NCBI GenBank assembly: GCA_942493235.1
Contig: OW818676.1
Location: 1,364,001-1,428,000, forward strand
DNA length: 64,000 nucleotides
Reading direction: 5' to 3'
Origin: ENR-C587 sp942493235
GTDB taxonomy: Bacteria > Bacteroidota > Ignavibacteria > Kapaibacteriales > UBA2268
Position 1 is the stretch's first letter. Every line of letters starts with the position of its first letter. Under the pieces are notes generated by a model, which searched no databases, was not told the DNA's origin, and worked only from the letters and a program-made list of their open reading frames with translations. The position numbers and the translations under genes are program-made. Positions 56,290-64,000 of this stretch are shown here, in pieces.

Positions 56290-57252
56290 TTATATAAGAC
56301 CTTTTTTATGTCTGTCTGCTAATTTCTCAAGCATATCTTTAGTCATTGAGTCAATATCATATTTAGGAGACCAGTCCCATTCGCTGCGAGCAGCTGAATC
56401 GTCGATAGATTTCGGCCATGAGTCTGCAATGTCTTGTCTGAAATCGGGTTTATAATCCATTGTAAATTCAGGAATATATTTTTTGATTACTTCTGCTAAT
56501 TCCGCCGGATTAAAACTCATAGATGCAACATTGAAATCGGAGTGATGTTCAAGTCTGGAGAAATCCGCTTCAGCTAAGCCAATAGTAGCATTAATACAAT
56601 CAGGCATGTACATCATCGGAAGAGTAGAACCTTCGTTTAAGAAAGAAGTATATTTTTTATTTTTAATTGCTTCGTAGAAAATTTCTACTGCATAGTCAGT
56701 AGTTCCGCCGCCGGGTAAAGTTTCTGAAGATATAATCCCCGGATAGCGTAAGCCACGGCAATCAAGACCGAATTTCTGAACATAATAGTCGCAGAGTCTC
56801 TCGCCGCATACTTTTGTAACGCCGTACATAGTAGTAGGTTTAAGAGCAGACTCCTGCGGAGTGTTATACTGAGGAGCATTCGGACCCCACACCGCCATTG
56901 AACTCGGGATAATAACTTTCTCTACATTATGCTTGCGAGCTAATTCCAATATATTAATGCTACCATTCATATTGACATTCCAGCATAGAAGAGGATTTTT
57001 CTCGCCTACTGCAGAAAGTAGTGCTGCCATGTGGAAAATTGTGTCAATTTTATATTGCTCAATAATTGTTTCGATTGTCTCCGGTTTTGTTACATCAGCA
57101 CAGTGAAAAGGACCTGCTGCTTCAAAATCCAGATTAATACCGCTACGTAAATCAGAAGCTATAACATTATTATTACCATATTTTTGTCTTAAAGCGGCGG
57201 TAAGCTCCGTTCCAATTTGACCTAAAGCACCGGTTACAAGAATATTTTTCAT
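56290..57252 (-). CDS. tdh: NAD-dependent epimerase/dehydratase, L-threonine 3-dehydrogenase type
   Basis: 320 residues of the extended short-chain dehydrogenase family. NAD-binding loop VTGALGQIGTEL, HMAALLSAVGEKNP, and the catalytic Tyr-Lys in MYGVTK (near 143). The GLDCRGLRYPGIIS and GGGTTDYAVEIFYEA stretch is characteristic of the epimerase-like threonine dehydrogenases, which oxidise threonine to 2-amino-3-ketobutyrate. No kbl lyase is adjacent. The gene stands alone and has its own terminator. Confidence 0.88.
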   Translation of the reverse strand: MKNILVTGALGQIGTELTAALRQKYGNNNVIASDLRSGINLDFEAAGPFHCADVTKPETIETIIEQYKIDTIFHMAALLSAVGEKNPLLCWNVNMNGSINILELARKHNVEKVIIPSSMAVWGPNAPQYNTPQESALKPTTMYGVTKVCGERLCDYYVQKFGLDCRGLRYPGIISSETLPGGGTTDYAVEIFYEAIKNKKYTSFLNEGSTLPMMYMPDCINATIGLAEADFSRLEHHSDFNVASMSFNPAELAEVIKKYIPEFTMDYKPDFRQDIADSWPKSIDDSAARSEWDWSPKYDIDSMTKDMLEKLADRHKKGLI

Positions 57253-57498
57253 TACATTTCCTTAAATATACTTATTATCTATAATATTATTTTAAACTAC
57301 ATTGTTCAAACTTCAATATTTCAAATTGCATCATTTAAACTACAATATTTAAACTACAAAAATAAACAAGATTAGGAAATAAATCTCTAACTTTTTTGAA
57401 AATTCTAATTGTTTCTTCTTCACTATTTTAAAGAAAGAGTAACGAGAAATCAAGTTAGCCGTCTATACGCAATCAATGAGAGCACTCTATGAGAGATC

Positions 57499-57528
57499 AA
57501 AAAAAACCTCACGAAAAATCGTGAGGTT
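57499..57528 (-). terminator. Rho-independent terminator
   Basis: On the minus strand AACCTCACGA-TTTT-TCGTGAGGTT followed by TTTTTT. It probably ends the sigma-factor operon, about 300 bp beyond its last gene. Confidence 0.8.
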
Positions 57529-57736
57529 GAGATTAGGGAATCTATGATTAGGGAAATTTATAATAAGAGGCAGCTGCAAATTGTTCAATATTAATACTTT
57601 ATCTATTCAATCCTATGCTTTAGTATTGAGCTTCATGCACTGTGGATATTTGGAATTTGTAGTAAAACATAAATATTAGGCTTTTGTAATGCTCTTGCAA
57701 GCTATTCAAAATTTGACTAATTAAGTCTTTTATATT

Positions 57737-57756
57737 CCCGCGGCAAAAGCCGCGGG
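57737..57756. repeat. GC-rich perfect hairpin
   Basis: CCCGCGGC-AAAA-GCCGCGGG in otherwise AT-rich DNA, 65 bp after the T9SS gene's stop codon. It may protect the 3' end of the mRNA or be a small repeat. Confidence 0.6.
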
Positions 57757-57821
57757 TTAAAGGCTGACAGCAAAACTAACAATAAATTAGAATAGTAATT
57801 AAAATGATTGAGATTACTCAC

Positions 57822-59498
57822 TTATTTAATTATTGAAACTGCTTTGGTTTTAATTTCGGAGCCACTTTGAATCCGAATATAATAAATACCGTTAGATAGA
57901 TTATGAGTATTTAATATATAATGATTAGACTGTTTTCCTTTAGACATTTGTCCGCTATAAAGCTCCTGAACTTCTTCACCCAACTGGTTGAATAATCCTA
58001 TGCTTATTAATCCTGAATTCTGCAATTGATATTCAATACTGATTGCTTTGTTAGTTGGATTAGGAAATACTCCGTTAATGCTAAGATTAGAAATTTCATC
58101 ACTATTGACTGATAATATGTTTTCATAATATTTAGTTTCTAATATGTCTAATTTCTGCCCCAAACTTAAATTGTTTGACTGTAAGACCGGATATTTGCCC
58201 GGGGCTAATCCGCCCTCTATATCTTCAGTTGTTCCGTCGGCTTCACCACCCTTAGCAGGCATAGCAAAAGAAATAGCTACAGCAACTCTTGTTTTATCAC
58301 CGGGACGTAAATTAAAAGGACCGGTTGCCATCAGTAAGCGTTTATCGCCTGAGCCCAAATCACCGTCTTTTACTTGAGCAGACATAGCATTATATCTTGT
58401 CGTTTCATTGCTAAGGTCTTCGCTGATATTCCAGTTTTTGAAGGTTTTTAACCCTAATTGCTCGCTTGGCAAATAAATATTTTGGTCAGTTCTTAAAAAT
58501 CCGTTTGGATAAACTGCCGGTGATTCTATAAAAGATATACCCATATATCCTAAACCATTAGCTTCATCTCCATTTGTTGCTTCTGACCACATTACAGCAA
58601 GATTCAAGTCAGGATTTTCAATGTAATACCTGCATCTGTCATTTGATGCTTTACTTGAACTGCTATTATTCATATTAGCAACGATATCAGCGTCAAACAT
58701 AGGAGCAAACCAACAGTCCATTAGTGTATCTTGGGATTTGTTTTCAACGGTATAGACTAAGACTACTACATCTTGCAATTCCGTAGTGTTCCATGAATAA
58801 ATCTTTTGCTCGAATTGAGTTCTTAGAGGATAGCCCTTTGCTGCTGCGTTAACCGCTCCGCCGACATAACTATTCAAATCAGTATCTTTAAATCTACTGT
58901 ACATATCCTCTCCGGATACAAATAGCGGACCATTCGGATATGAAGTATAGTTTCTAAGCGCAGTGTCTAATATATAAGCGTGAGCATAAGTGCCATATTC
59001 CATAGCCTGTGTATTATCGGTTATCCAAAGTGGCCAGTTAGGTCCCCAATTTACACCGTTTGGAGTAGCGTCCGAATTATAATCGGTAGAGGCATAAATT
59101 CTGTTATTACTTGCGTATTGTGGCTGAAGAGTATCGGCTTGGTCAATACTGCCAGGTACCATCCAAGATTTTCCGATATTCGGGTCATAAGATACAACGC
59201 AATAGTTATTTAACTCATTAGTATTCGGGTTGATTTTTTTAGCTCCGAACCATACACCAGAACCGAAAATATACTTGTTTTGTGAACCACGAGGCCAGAA
59301 TGTTCCTGCTTCGTTTTGTGCAACATTTTGTCCGAAAATGCCATAATTAGAATTAAAAAAATCGACATTAGAGACAGTGCTTCTCTGCAAGTCAAAAACT
59401 CCGCCGCTATAAGTTTGTAGCTTATTAGCAGGTTTTTCTTTAGCATTGATATTTAGTACACATAGTACCAAAAGCGATAAAATCAATAACTTTTTCAT
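57822..59498 (-). CDS. Secreted protein with T9SS sorting tail, last gene of the sigma-factor operon
   Basis: 558 residues from ATG 59498, chosen because AAGGAG lies 8 bp upstream and a clean signal peptide follows (MKKLLILSLLVLCVLNINA); an upstream frame from 59543 is unlikely. The body (TFWPRGSQNKYIFGSGVWFG, KKINPNTNELNNYCVVSYDP, DTLMDCWFAPMFDADI, GDKTRVAVAISFAMPA) matches a type of large extracellular protein frequent in Ignavibacteria-like genomes. The tail from about residue 475 (INGVFPNPTNKAISIEY, then NGIYYIRI) is a T9SS type A sorting domain. Function unknown. Confidence 0.82.
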   Translation of the reverse strand: MKKLLILSLLVLCVLNINAKEKPANKLQTYSGGVFDLQRSTVSNVDFFNSNYGIFGQNVAQNEAGTFWPRGSQNKYIFGSGVWFGAKKINPNTNELNNYCVVSYDPNIGKSWMVPGSIDQADTLQPQYASNNRIYASTDYNSDATPNGVNWGPNWPLWITDNTQAMEYGTYAHAYILDTALRNYTSYPNGPLFVSGEDMYSRFKDTDLNSYVGGAVNAAAKGYPLRTQFEQKIYSWNTTELQDVVVLVYTVENKSQDTLMDCWFAPMFDADIVANMNNSSSSKASNDRCRYYIENPDLNLAVMWSEATNGDEANGLGYMGISFIESPAVYPNGFLRTDQNIYLPSEQLGLKTFKNWNISEDLSNETTRYNAMSAQVKDGDLGSGDKRLLMATGPFNLRPGDKTRVAVAISFAMPAKGGEADGTTEDIEGGLAPGKYPVLQSNNLSLGQKLDILETKYYENILSVNSDEISNLSINGVFPNPTNKAISIEYQLQNSGLISIGLFNQLGEEVQELYSGQMSKGKQSNHYILNTHNLSNGIYYIRIQSGSEIKTKAVSIIK

Positions 59499-59604
59499 TA
59501 TAAACTCCTTGAAATACTTTAAATAAATTAGTTTTAAAATCATTATTATTCGATAATAGCTTGTATATTCCTTTGGGCTTCGAATTAAGGAATAATCTTT
59601 ACAC

Positions 59605-60078
59605 TCATAAAGATTTTACATTAGCTCGTATTATTATTCTATAGTCGGGATTGTTGTTTAGTACTAAAGTGTCCGTATATTCTTTAAAGTAAAGTGATTG
59701 TGCATAGAATCTGACTTCGATTTTCCCTGTTTTCTTGGTATTTTCAAGAGGTGAAATCATAAATGGCAGACCTTGCCTAAAAGTATAAGTAAATAATTCA
59801 CTTGGGTTAGTTGAAGACATACCATAAATTTCAATACCATTGTTTTCACCTTGATTGAAAATTTCAATGCTGTCTATATTTACAGAGCCATATTTGACAT
59901 CGCCGAAATCAACATTTCTGAAAATTAATTGATTCAGGGAATCTTGTGCTTTCATATTTATCCAAGTCTTTTTGATGTTGCTATCTGTATCAATGATGTC
60001 AGTACAAGCATTAATTGATAAAGCAAATAGACTAAAGATAAGCAATATTTTCAAGTTAGAACTTATATGATAAACCAT
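59605..60078 (-). CDS. Small lipoprotein with ASPM/DUF1573-like fold
   Basis: 157 residues; lipoprotein signal LFALSINACTD (Cys about 25). The stretch FRNVDFGDVKYGSVNIDSIEIFNQG followed by short strands is typical of choice-of-anchor or ASPM-SPD-2-Hydin-like immunoglobulin domains. It overlaps the upstream gene by 23 bp, so it is translationally coupled in the sigma-factor operon. Confidence 0.75.
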   Translation of the reverse strand: MVYHISSNLKILLIFSLFALSINACTDIIDTDSNIKKTWINMKAQDSLNQLIFRNVDFGDVKYGSVNIDSIEIFNQGENNGIEIYGMSSTNPSELFTYTFRQGLPFMISPLENTKKTGKIEVRFYAQSLYFKEYTDTLVLNNNPDYRIIIRANVKSL

Positions 60079-61318
60079 AACTTACTCCTATTTTTTTTGT
60101 ATTAAACCAATTAGAGCCGTGAAAAAACCAAAAATGAGTGTATTCGAAAGCTGTAATTAAAGCTATATTTTTCGATAGTTTGTATTCTAATCCGAATTCA
60201 GGTTTTGCAGTATATCCTCCACGATTAAATCCGAAACCTATTTGTGCAAATGGCTTAAAACCTGCGAAATTGAAAGGCAGCATACGAGAAACAATACTAA
60301 AAGTAGTAAAATTTGGTAGCTGAGCATATCTGAACTCATATCCGTTAGATTCAATTCCGGTATATTCCGGTAAAAATGTTTCTTGTTTTACCTCTGCTCC
60401 TAAACGAACATTATCAGATAGTTCATAATAGACTGCTATGTTGAAATTATTAAACGGACTGAGTTTATTAGCATCTACTTTGCTTTGATTAGAATGCCAT
60501 GCAAATGAATTTTTCGCTTCTATTATATAACTAAGTTCGTTAAATACATTATGTGGCAAATCATGTGATAATTTCTGTATGCTACTGTAATATTTAGGTC
60601 TTGAATTAATTATTTCTGATGATGTATTACTTTTGTCGATTATATAATTAATTTCGGTATTTTTATGTACATCAGAAGATTCATCAATAACATTTGATTT
60701 AGGTTCTGCTTCAGGAATTGGCGTGATTCCAGTATTATTTGCTTTAGTATTTTGCTCAGAATAACTATTATTTTTATTATTTATCCTATTAGAAAAATCA
60801 TTTGAATACTTATTTGATAATTCATTAGATTTTATAGCAGTCGAATTATATGGTACAGAATAATTATTTTTTGAATTAGGATAATCGGCTACAACTTCGT
60901 TTATATTATCATTTTTTATACTTGGATAATTATCGGAGTAATTATTTTTATTGAAAGAATTAACTTGATTATTTATAAAGAGCAGAAAGATGATAGCCGT
61001 AATAATTGAACCCGATAATAAACCATATCCTATATATGAGTATTGCTTGCTTTTCGGAACAGTTGTAATAGCATTATTTGCTGAATTAATTGCATTTATC
61101 GGCATAGCAAAACCGGCACGCTCGAATATTCTGGATTTGGACTCAATTGATGGAGCAAATGCAGTCGAAGCTGTTTTTAAACTTTTGCTAACATTCATAA
61201 AGGATTGAAATTCCGCTCTCATTTCGCCATTTATTGATAGAGCTGAATAGAAATCTACTGATTCTGTGTCAGTAATTTCACCTGTTGCAAATTTTTCAAA
61301 TAATTCGATGCTATTCAT
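60056..61318 (-). CDS. Anti-sigma factor-like protein fused to an outer-membrane-type beta-barrel domain
   Basis: 420 residues. The N-terminal 90 residues are cytoplasmic and helical (ELFEKFATGEITDTESVDFY, MRAEFQSFMNVSKSLKTAS), like the receptor part of anti-sigma factors but without a clear zinc motif. One membrane helix (about 95-116) follows, then a 150-residue Asn/Ser-rich linker. The last 130 residues look like an 8-strand barrel (alternating strands NIAVYYELSDNVRLGAEVKQ, FKPFAQIGFGFNRGG, KPEFGLEYKLSKNIALITAF, ending GVSYGLSYKF). It starts 12 bp after the sigma factor gene, with GGAG upstream. It may bridge the envelope and sense it directly. Confidence 0.75.
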   Translation of the reverse strand: MNSIELFEKFATGEITDTESVDFYSALSINGEMRAEFQSFMNVSKSLKTASTAFAPSIESKSRIFERAGFAMPINAINSANNAITTVPKSKQYSYIGYGLLSGSIITAIIFLLFINNQVNSFNKNNYSDNYPSIKNDNINEVVADYPNSKNNYSVPYNSTAIKSNELSNKYSNDFSNRINNKNNSYSEQNTKANNTGITPIPEAEPKSNVIDESSDVHKNTEINYIIDKSNTSSEIINSRPKYYSSIQKLSHDLPHNVFNELSYIIEAKNSFAWHSNQSKVDANKLSPFNNFNIAVYYELSDNVRLGAEVKQETFLPEYTGIESNGYEFRYAQLPNFTTFSIVSRMLPFNFAGFKPFAQIGFGFNRGGYTAKPEFGLEYKLSKNIALITAFEYTHFWFFHGSNWFNTKKIGVSYGLSYKF

Positions 61319-61330
61319 GATTTATCTCCG

Positions 61331-61921
61331 CTATTTAATTTCGTCAGCATAATATGGTTTCAATACTTTTAATAATTCCTGCATTGCCCTATGGCAACGC
61401 ATTTTTGCATTTTCGGGGCTGATGTTAAGCTCTTGAGCAATTTCTTTGTACGACATCTCGCCGAACCATTGCATCAAAAATGCCGTTTTATAAGTATCTT
61501 TTAAATTGTCAATCAGAGATTTGATAATTGAAATCATTTCTTTGTTTTCAATGTCATTTATCAATTGATGTTCAATATCGTTAGTAAATATTTCAAGTTC
61601 GTCCGTATATTCGATTTTTACTTTTCTGACTGAATTTTTCTTTCTGAAATTATCAATCGCTATATTTTTGGCAGTAGTATATAAATACGAGAGTACATTA
61701 GTTACGATTCTGCCGGAGCGGATAAATTCAATAAATTTCAGCCAAGTATCTTCAAAAAGCTCTTCGGCTTCTGCTTTGGAATTAGTTTTAAATGTACAGA
61801 ATGCATTTAGTTTACACGAGTATTTTTCATATATAGCATCAAAAGCAAGGTTAGCATCTTCAGCCCCCGAACCGATTATCTCGGTTAACTCTTCATCGCT
61901 ATATTTTCTATATTCTTTCAT
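61331..61921 (-). CDS. ECF-type RNA polymerase sigma factor
   Basis: 196 residues. Region 2: AFDAIYEKYSCKLNAFCTFKT, then EAEELFEDTWLKFIEFI and VLSYLYTTAKNIAIDNFRKK. Region 4: FLMQWFGEMSYKEIAQELN with NISPENAKMRCHRAMQELLK as the helix-turn-helix. Start supported by AAAAGGAATAGATG. It heads a four-gene operon (sigma factor, anti-sigma/barrel fusion, lipoprotein, T9SS protein), suggesting envelope-signal control of surface proteins. Confidence 0.93.
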   Translation of the reverse strand: MKEYRKYSDEELTEIIGSGAEDANLAFDAIYEKYSCKLNAFCTFKTNSKAEAEELFEDTWLKFIEFIRSGRIVTNVLSYLYTTAKNIAIDNFRKKNSVRKVKIEYTDELEIFTNDIEHQLINDIENKEMISIIKSLIDNLKDTYKTAFLMQWFGEMSYKEIAQELNISPENAKMRCHRAMQELLKVLKPYYADEIK

Positions 61922-62029
61922 CTATTCCTTTTGTATTATACCCTGCATTAAATAGGACGGAAGTTTTATACTAAGCGTAACAAAAATAAAAAAAATTGTT
62001 TTAATAATCGTATAAATAATAGTGGAATG

Positions 62030-62850
62030 TTATAAAGTTTATAATGTTTATAAAGTTTATAAAGTTGAAAGTTCGTAAAGTTATAAAGTTATAAAGTTGA
62101 AAGTAAGAATTGGGAAATGGGAAATGGGAAATGGGAATTAGGAATTAGGAAGTTTGGGTAGAGTCGATTTCTTTCTTCCAACAGTGTTAGCTGTTGAATA
62201 TTGGTAGAAAAGCCATGTAGCACCTATTCTTCAAATTCCCCTCCAAAAGGAGGGGTGGCATCGCGAAGCGATGACGGGGTGGGTTCTTTCTTCGGAATTG
62301 GGAAGTAGGAAATAGGAATTGGATAGTGGCGTTTGGAAAATAGATTCTTCTCTTCCAACAGCGTTAGCTGTTGAACATCGGTAACATGAAATTGGCACTC
62401 TCCCTTTCGCCTCCTTACTATGCTCTGCGTAGTAAGGCTGGCCTTCCAACAGCGTTAGCTGTTGAATATTGGTAGAAAAAGCCATGTAGCAACTATTCTT
62501 CAAATTCCCCTCTAAAAGGAGGGGTGGCATCGCGAAGCGATAACGGGGTGGGTTCTTTCTTCGGAATTGGGAAGTAGGAAATAGGAATTGGATAGTGGCG
62601 TTTGGAAAATAGATTCTTCTCTTCCAACAGCGTTAGCTGTTGAACATCGGTAGAAGAAAAGTTTGGAAAAATTTAGTTCTTTTCCTCCAACAGCGTTAGC
62701 TGTTGAAAATTGGTAGAAGAAAAGTGCCACACTCCCTTTCGCCTCCTTACTACGCTCTGCGTTTCAAACAGTGTTAGCTGTTGAATATTGGTAGAAGAAA
62801 AGTTGACAGTAGAAATTGAAGCAAATTTTTAGCATTTATTTCAATCAAAC
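62030..62850. repeat. Mosaic intergenic repeat block 5
   Basis: About 820 bp without a gene. Short GTTTATAAAGTT and GGGAAATGGGAAATG repeats begin it. Boxes occur at 62234-62286 and 62513-62555, and CAACAGC-GTTA-GCTGTTG stem-loops (some with T in place of C) near 62180, 62355, 62446, 62627, 62692 and 62770. The CTTACTATGCTCTGCGTAGTAAG palindrome type lies near 62414, with a truncated one near 62746. A segment of about 280 bp is directly duplicated (62210-62370 and 62480-62650). Confidence 0.9.
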
Positions 62851-62903
62851 TAATCCTATAGGGTTAAAATACAAGCACAGAAGCAAGAAAATTATTTTAA
62901 ATA

Positions 62904-63701
62904 TTAAGAGTGAGATAATTTGTGGATTTTTACAAACTGAGGCTTGAAACGGTTACCCTTAACATCATAGTTCATATAATTAATACCAAAGCAGTATTTG
63001 CTAAGGCTGGAGCGTACAATTTTATTTTCACTTACTAATTCGGTAAATTTTGTTTTGTAATTAATACGAGGAGTTTTAGACTCTGCAATTACTATATTTT
63101 CTAATTTTCGGATATTGTCTTGAGCTTCAAATTTCAGATTAATATCAAAGGTAAGTTTTTCGTTCTGAGTTTTATTCAATAGAGTAATTCTATTATATGT
63201 AACTCTAAGTTTATTTAGTAAGTCGGCAGAGTTCATATTCAGTTTTTCTTCAATTAACTTCTCGGCACCACCATTAATAGGATATTCTATACTATTTTTT
63301 TTCAGTCTTTCTTTGATAGTTTTATTTCTATTATCCTTCTTTTTCATTTCAAAATAAATTGTATCAGTTTCGACATATTTTCTGTAGCGTACTTTATATC
63401 TGTTTAATTTACCGTTATGGTGCTCGTTATAAAATTTAAAATCTTCGGTATCAAAATAATAATTATCATAGCAAAATACTTTAGTAGATTCAATATCCAG
63501 AATTGAATAATCATCAGATAGCTGAGGTAATAATCTGAAAAGTTGCTCTATAGTAAGAATGTATTTCTTATCAAATCGATTGATTAGGTTACGATTTTCT
63601 AAATCTTTAAGGCTAATTGTAGAGAAGTCGGCAAATGTATGCTTAGGGAAAATTATATCCTGACTAATATTATCATTTATATTCATTCCGGAAGCGTCCA
63701 T
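62904..63701 (-). CDS. VTC domain protein (polyphosphate polymerase-like)
   Basis: 265 residues matching the VTC tunnel domain known from yeast polyphosphate synthesis: NRFDKKYILTIEQLFRLLPQ (first lysines of the tunnel), YYFDTEDFKFYNEHHNGK, YKVRYRKYVETDTIYFEMKKK, IKERLKK and TYNRITLLNKTQNEKLTFDI, with late IAESKT and SLSKYCFGINYM. Bacterial members often stand near CotH or phosphate genes; none is seen here. Cytoplasmic in appearance, with no signal peptide. It may make or bind polyphosphate. Confidence 0.85.
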   Translation of the reverse strand: MDASGMNINDNISQDIIFPKHTFADFSTISLKDLENRNLINRFDKKYILTIEQLFRLLPQLSDDYSILDIESTKVFCYDNYYFDTEDFKFYNEHHNGKLNRYKVRYRKYVETDTIYFEMKKKDNRNKTIKERLKKNSIEYPINGGAEKLIEEKLNMNSADLLNKLRVTYNRITLLNKTQNEKLTFDINLKFEAQDNIRKLENIVIAESKTPRINYKTKFTELVSENKIVRSSLSKYCFGINYMNYDVKGNRFKPQFVKIHKLSHS

Positions 63702-63788
63702 CTTTAAGTTGATTTTCTATATTGAAAAAAAGTAAATTTAATAAATATTTCACACATTTCCAAGTAAATTAAATATACCAAATAAAAT

Positions 63789-64000
63789 TTACGAGTTAAA
63801 CACTGACCATTCGTTTAAAGAATTTGATTTTCCTGCTACTACAGTAGGAGCAGAAAATTCATTAAGAGTGTCAATAATAGATAAAGCACCGATTCCGGAA
63901 TTCTTTTTCCCTGTAAAAGGAAATATATCCGGTCCGCGTTGACATTTACAATTAATATTGATTCTGCCGGCAAAGTATTTCAAATTATTAGCTACCTGTG
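63789..64000 (-). CDS. Aldehyde dehydrogenase, probably GapN-like, C-terminal part
   Basis: The end of a gene whose start lies beyond the window; the frame is open to 64000 (QVANNLKYFAGRININCKCQ). CQRGPDIFPFTGKKNSGIG and TLNEFSAPTVVAGK match the C-terminus of the aldehyde dehydrogenase superfamily, most like NADP-dependent non-phosphorylating glyceraldehyde-3-phosphate dehydrogenases. The catalytic Cys lies outside the window, so the substrate is uncertain. Confidence 0.75.
   Translation of the reverse strand, partial: QVANNLKYFAGRININCKCQRGPDIFPFTGKKNSGIGALSIIDTLNEFSAPTVVAGKSNSLNEWSVFNS

Larger units (their letters stand above)
57253..57821. other. Gene-free stretch with two hairpins
   Basis: No gene. 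It contains near-repeats of TTCAAACTTCAATATTTCAAA type at 57304-57360 and the two hairpins listed separately (57505-57528 and 57737-57756). Confidence 0.5.

Noticed and set aside
56213..56455. Plus-strand frame overlapping the terminator and end of tdh
   Set aside because: Runs through a clear terminator hairpin and is antisense to tdh.
62231..62730. Minus-strand open frames in repeat block 5 (for example one containing HPVIASRCHPSFWRGI)
   Set aside because: They are translations of the palindromic repeat boxes; similar frames occur wherever the repeats occur, with no start signals or protein-like composition.

Overview
This is AT-rich DNA (roughly one third G+C by eye) from a free-living bacterium of the Bacteroidota/Chlorobiota (FCB) group. 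The signs are Por/type IX secretion (T9SS) C-terminal sorting tails on several secreted proteins, a TonB receptor paired with a DUF4249 lipoprotein, DUF4159, DUF1573-like and DUF3820 families, and giant RHS proteins with Bacteroidota-style N-termini. An Ignavibacteria/Kapabacteria-like relative is plausible, but the sequence alone does not prove it. I saw no tRNA, rRNA or CRISPR array.

Layout. 1-3105: end of a Na+-pumping biotin decarboxylase operon (biotin carrier, OadB-type beta subunit), a small membrane protein and a MEMO1-family protein. 3106-3796: gene-free, with a long inverted repeat. 3797-33275: a 29 kb accessory island of secreted and toxin-related genes. It holds an FG-GAP/VCBS protein with a T9SS tail, a 2650-residue SpvB/RHS-like giant, a Cys-rich T9SS protein, two nearly identical BNR/YCF48-like propellers made by a 2.4 kb tandem duplication, and a large RHS gene split by one missing C. 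After these comes a row of RHS C-terminal tips with putative immunity genes, two decayed Hint domains and a BrnT/BrnA toxin-antitoxin pair. 33624-35659: PTS enzyme I and a DUF3820 protein. 36134-37631: MarR-DoxX-quinone reductase operon with a palindromic operator. 37973-42189: TonB receptor, DUF4249 lipoprotein and polyprenyl diphosphate synthase. 42805-48261: lipoproteins, glycosyltransferase, RsmG and DUF4159. 48708-57252: Lpd, a broken RelBE-like pair, DnaN, Psd, LeuCD-type dehydratase, DUF1648 and a threonine-dehydrogenase-like epimerase. 57822-61921 (minus strand): ECF sigma factor, anti-sigma/beta-barrel fusion, lipoprotein and T9SS protein. 62904-64000 (minus strand): VTC-domain protein and the C-terminus of a GapN-like aldehyde dehydrogenase.

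Main point of interest. The RHS main gene (20411-27993) ends in a core of about 165 bp, then an AHH-type nuclease tip with an overlapping immunity gene. Two more copies of exactly this core (29512-29676 and 31669-31818) lie downstream. Each lacks an upstream start, each joins a different tip immediately after the residues WGLK, and each is followed by its own small gene. This is the architecture of a polymorphic-toxin tip reservoir that can be swapped into the main gene through the core. The main gene itself is frameshifted at a C4 run, so it is either off, phase-variable or mis-sequenced.

The second theme is mobile or repetitive intergenic DNA. A mosaic repeat family sits in five intergenic blocks; it includes a stem-loop whose pairing changes on both arms together, and a box beginning AATTCCCCTCC that occurs ten times. 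A separate family of about 130 bp hairpin elements has three copies.
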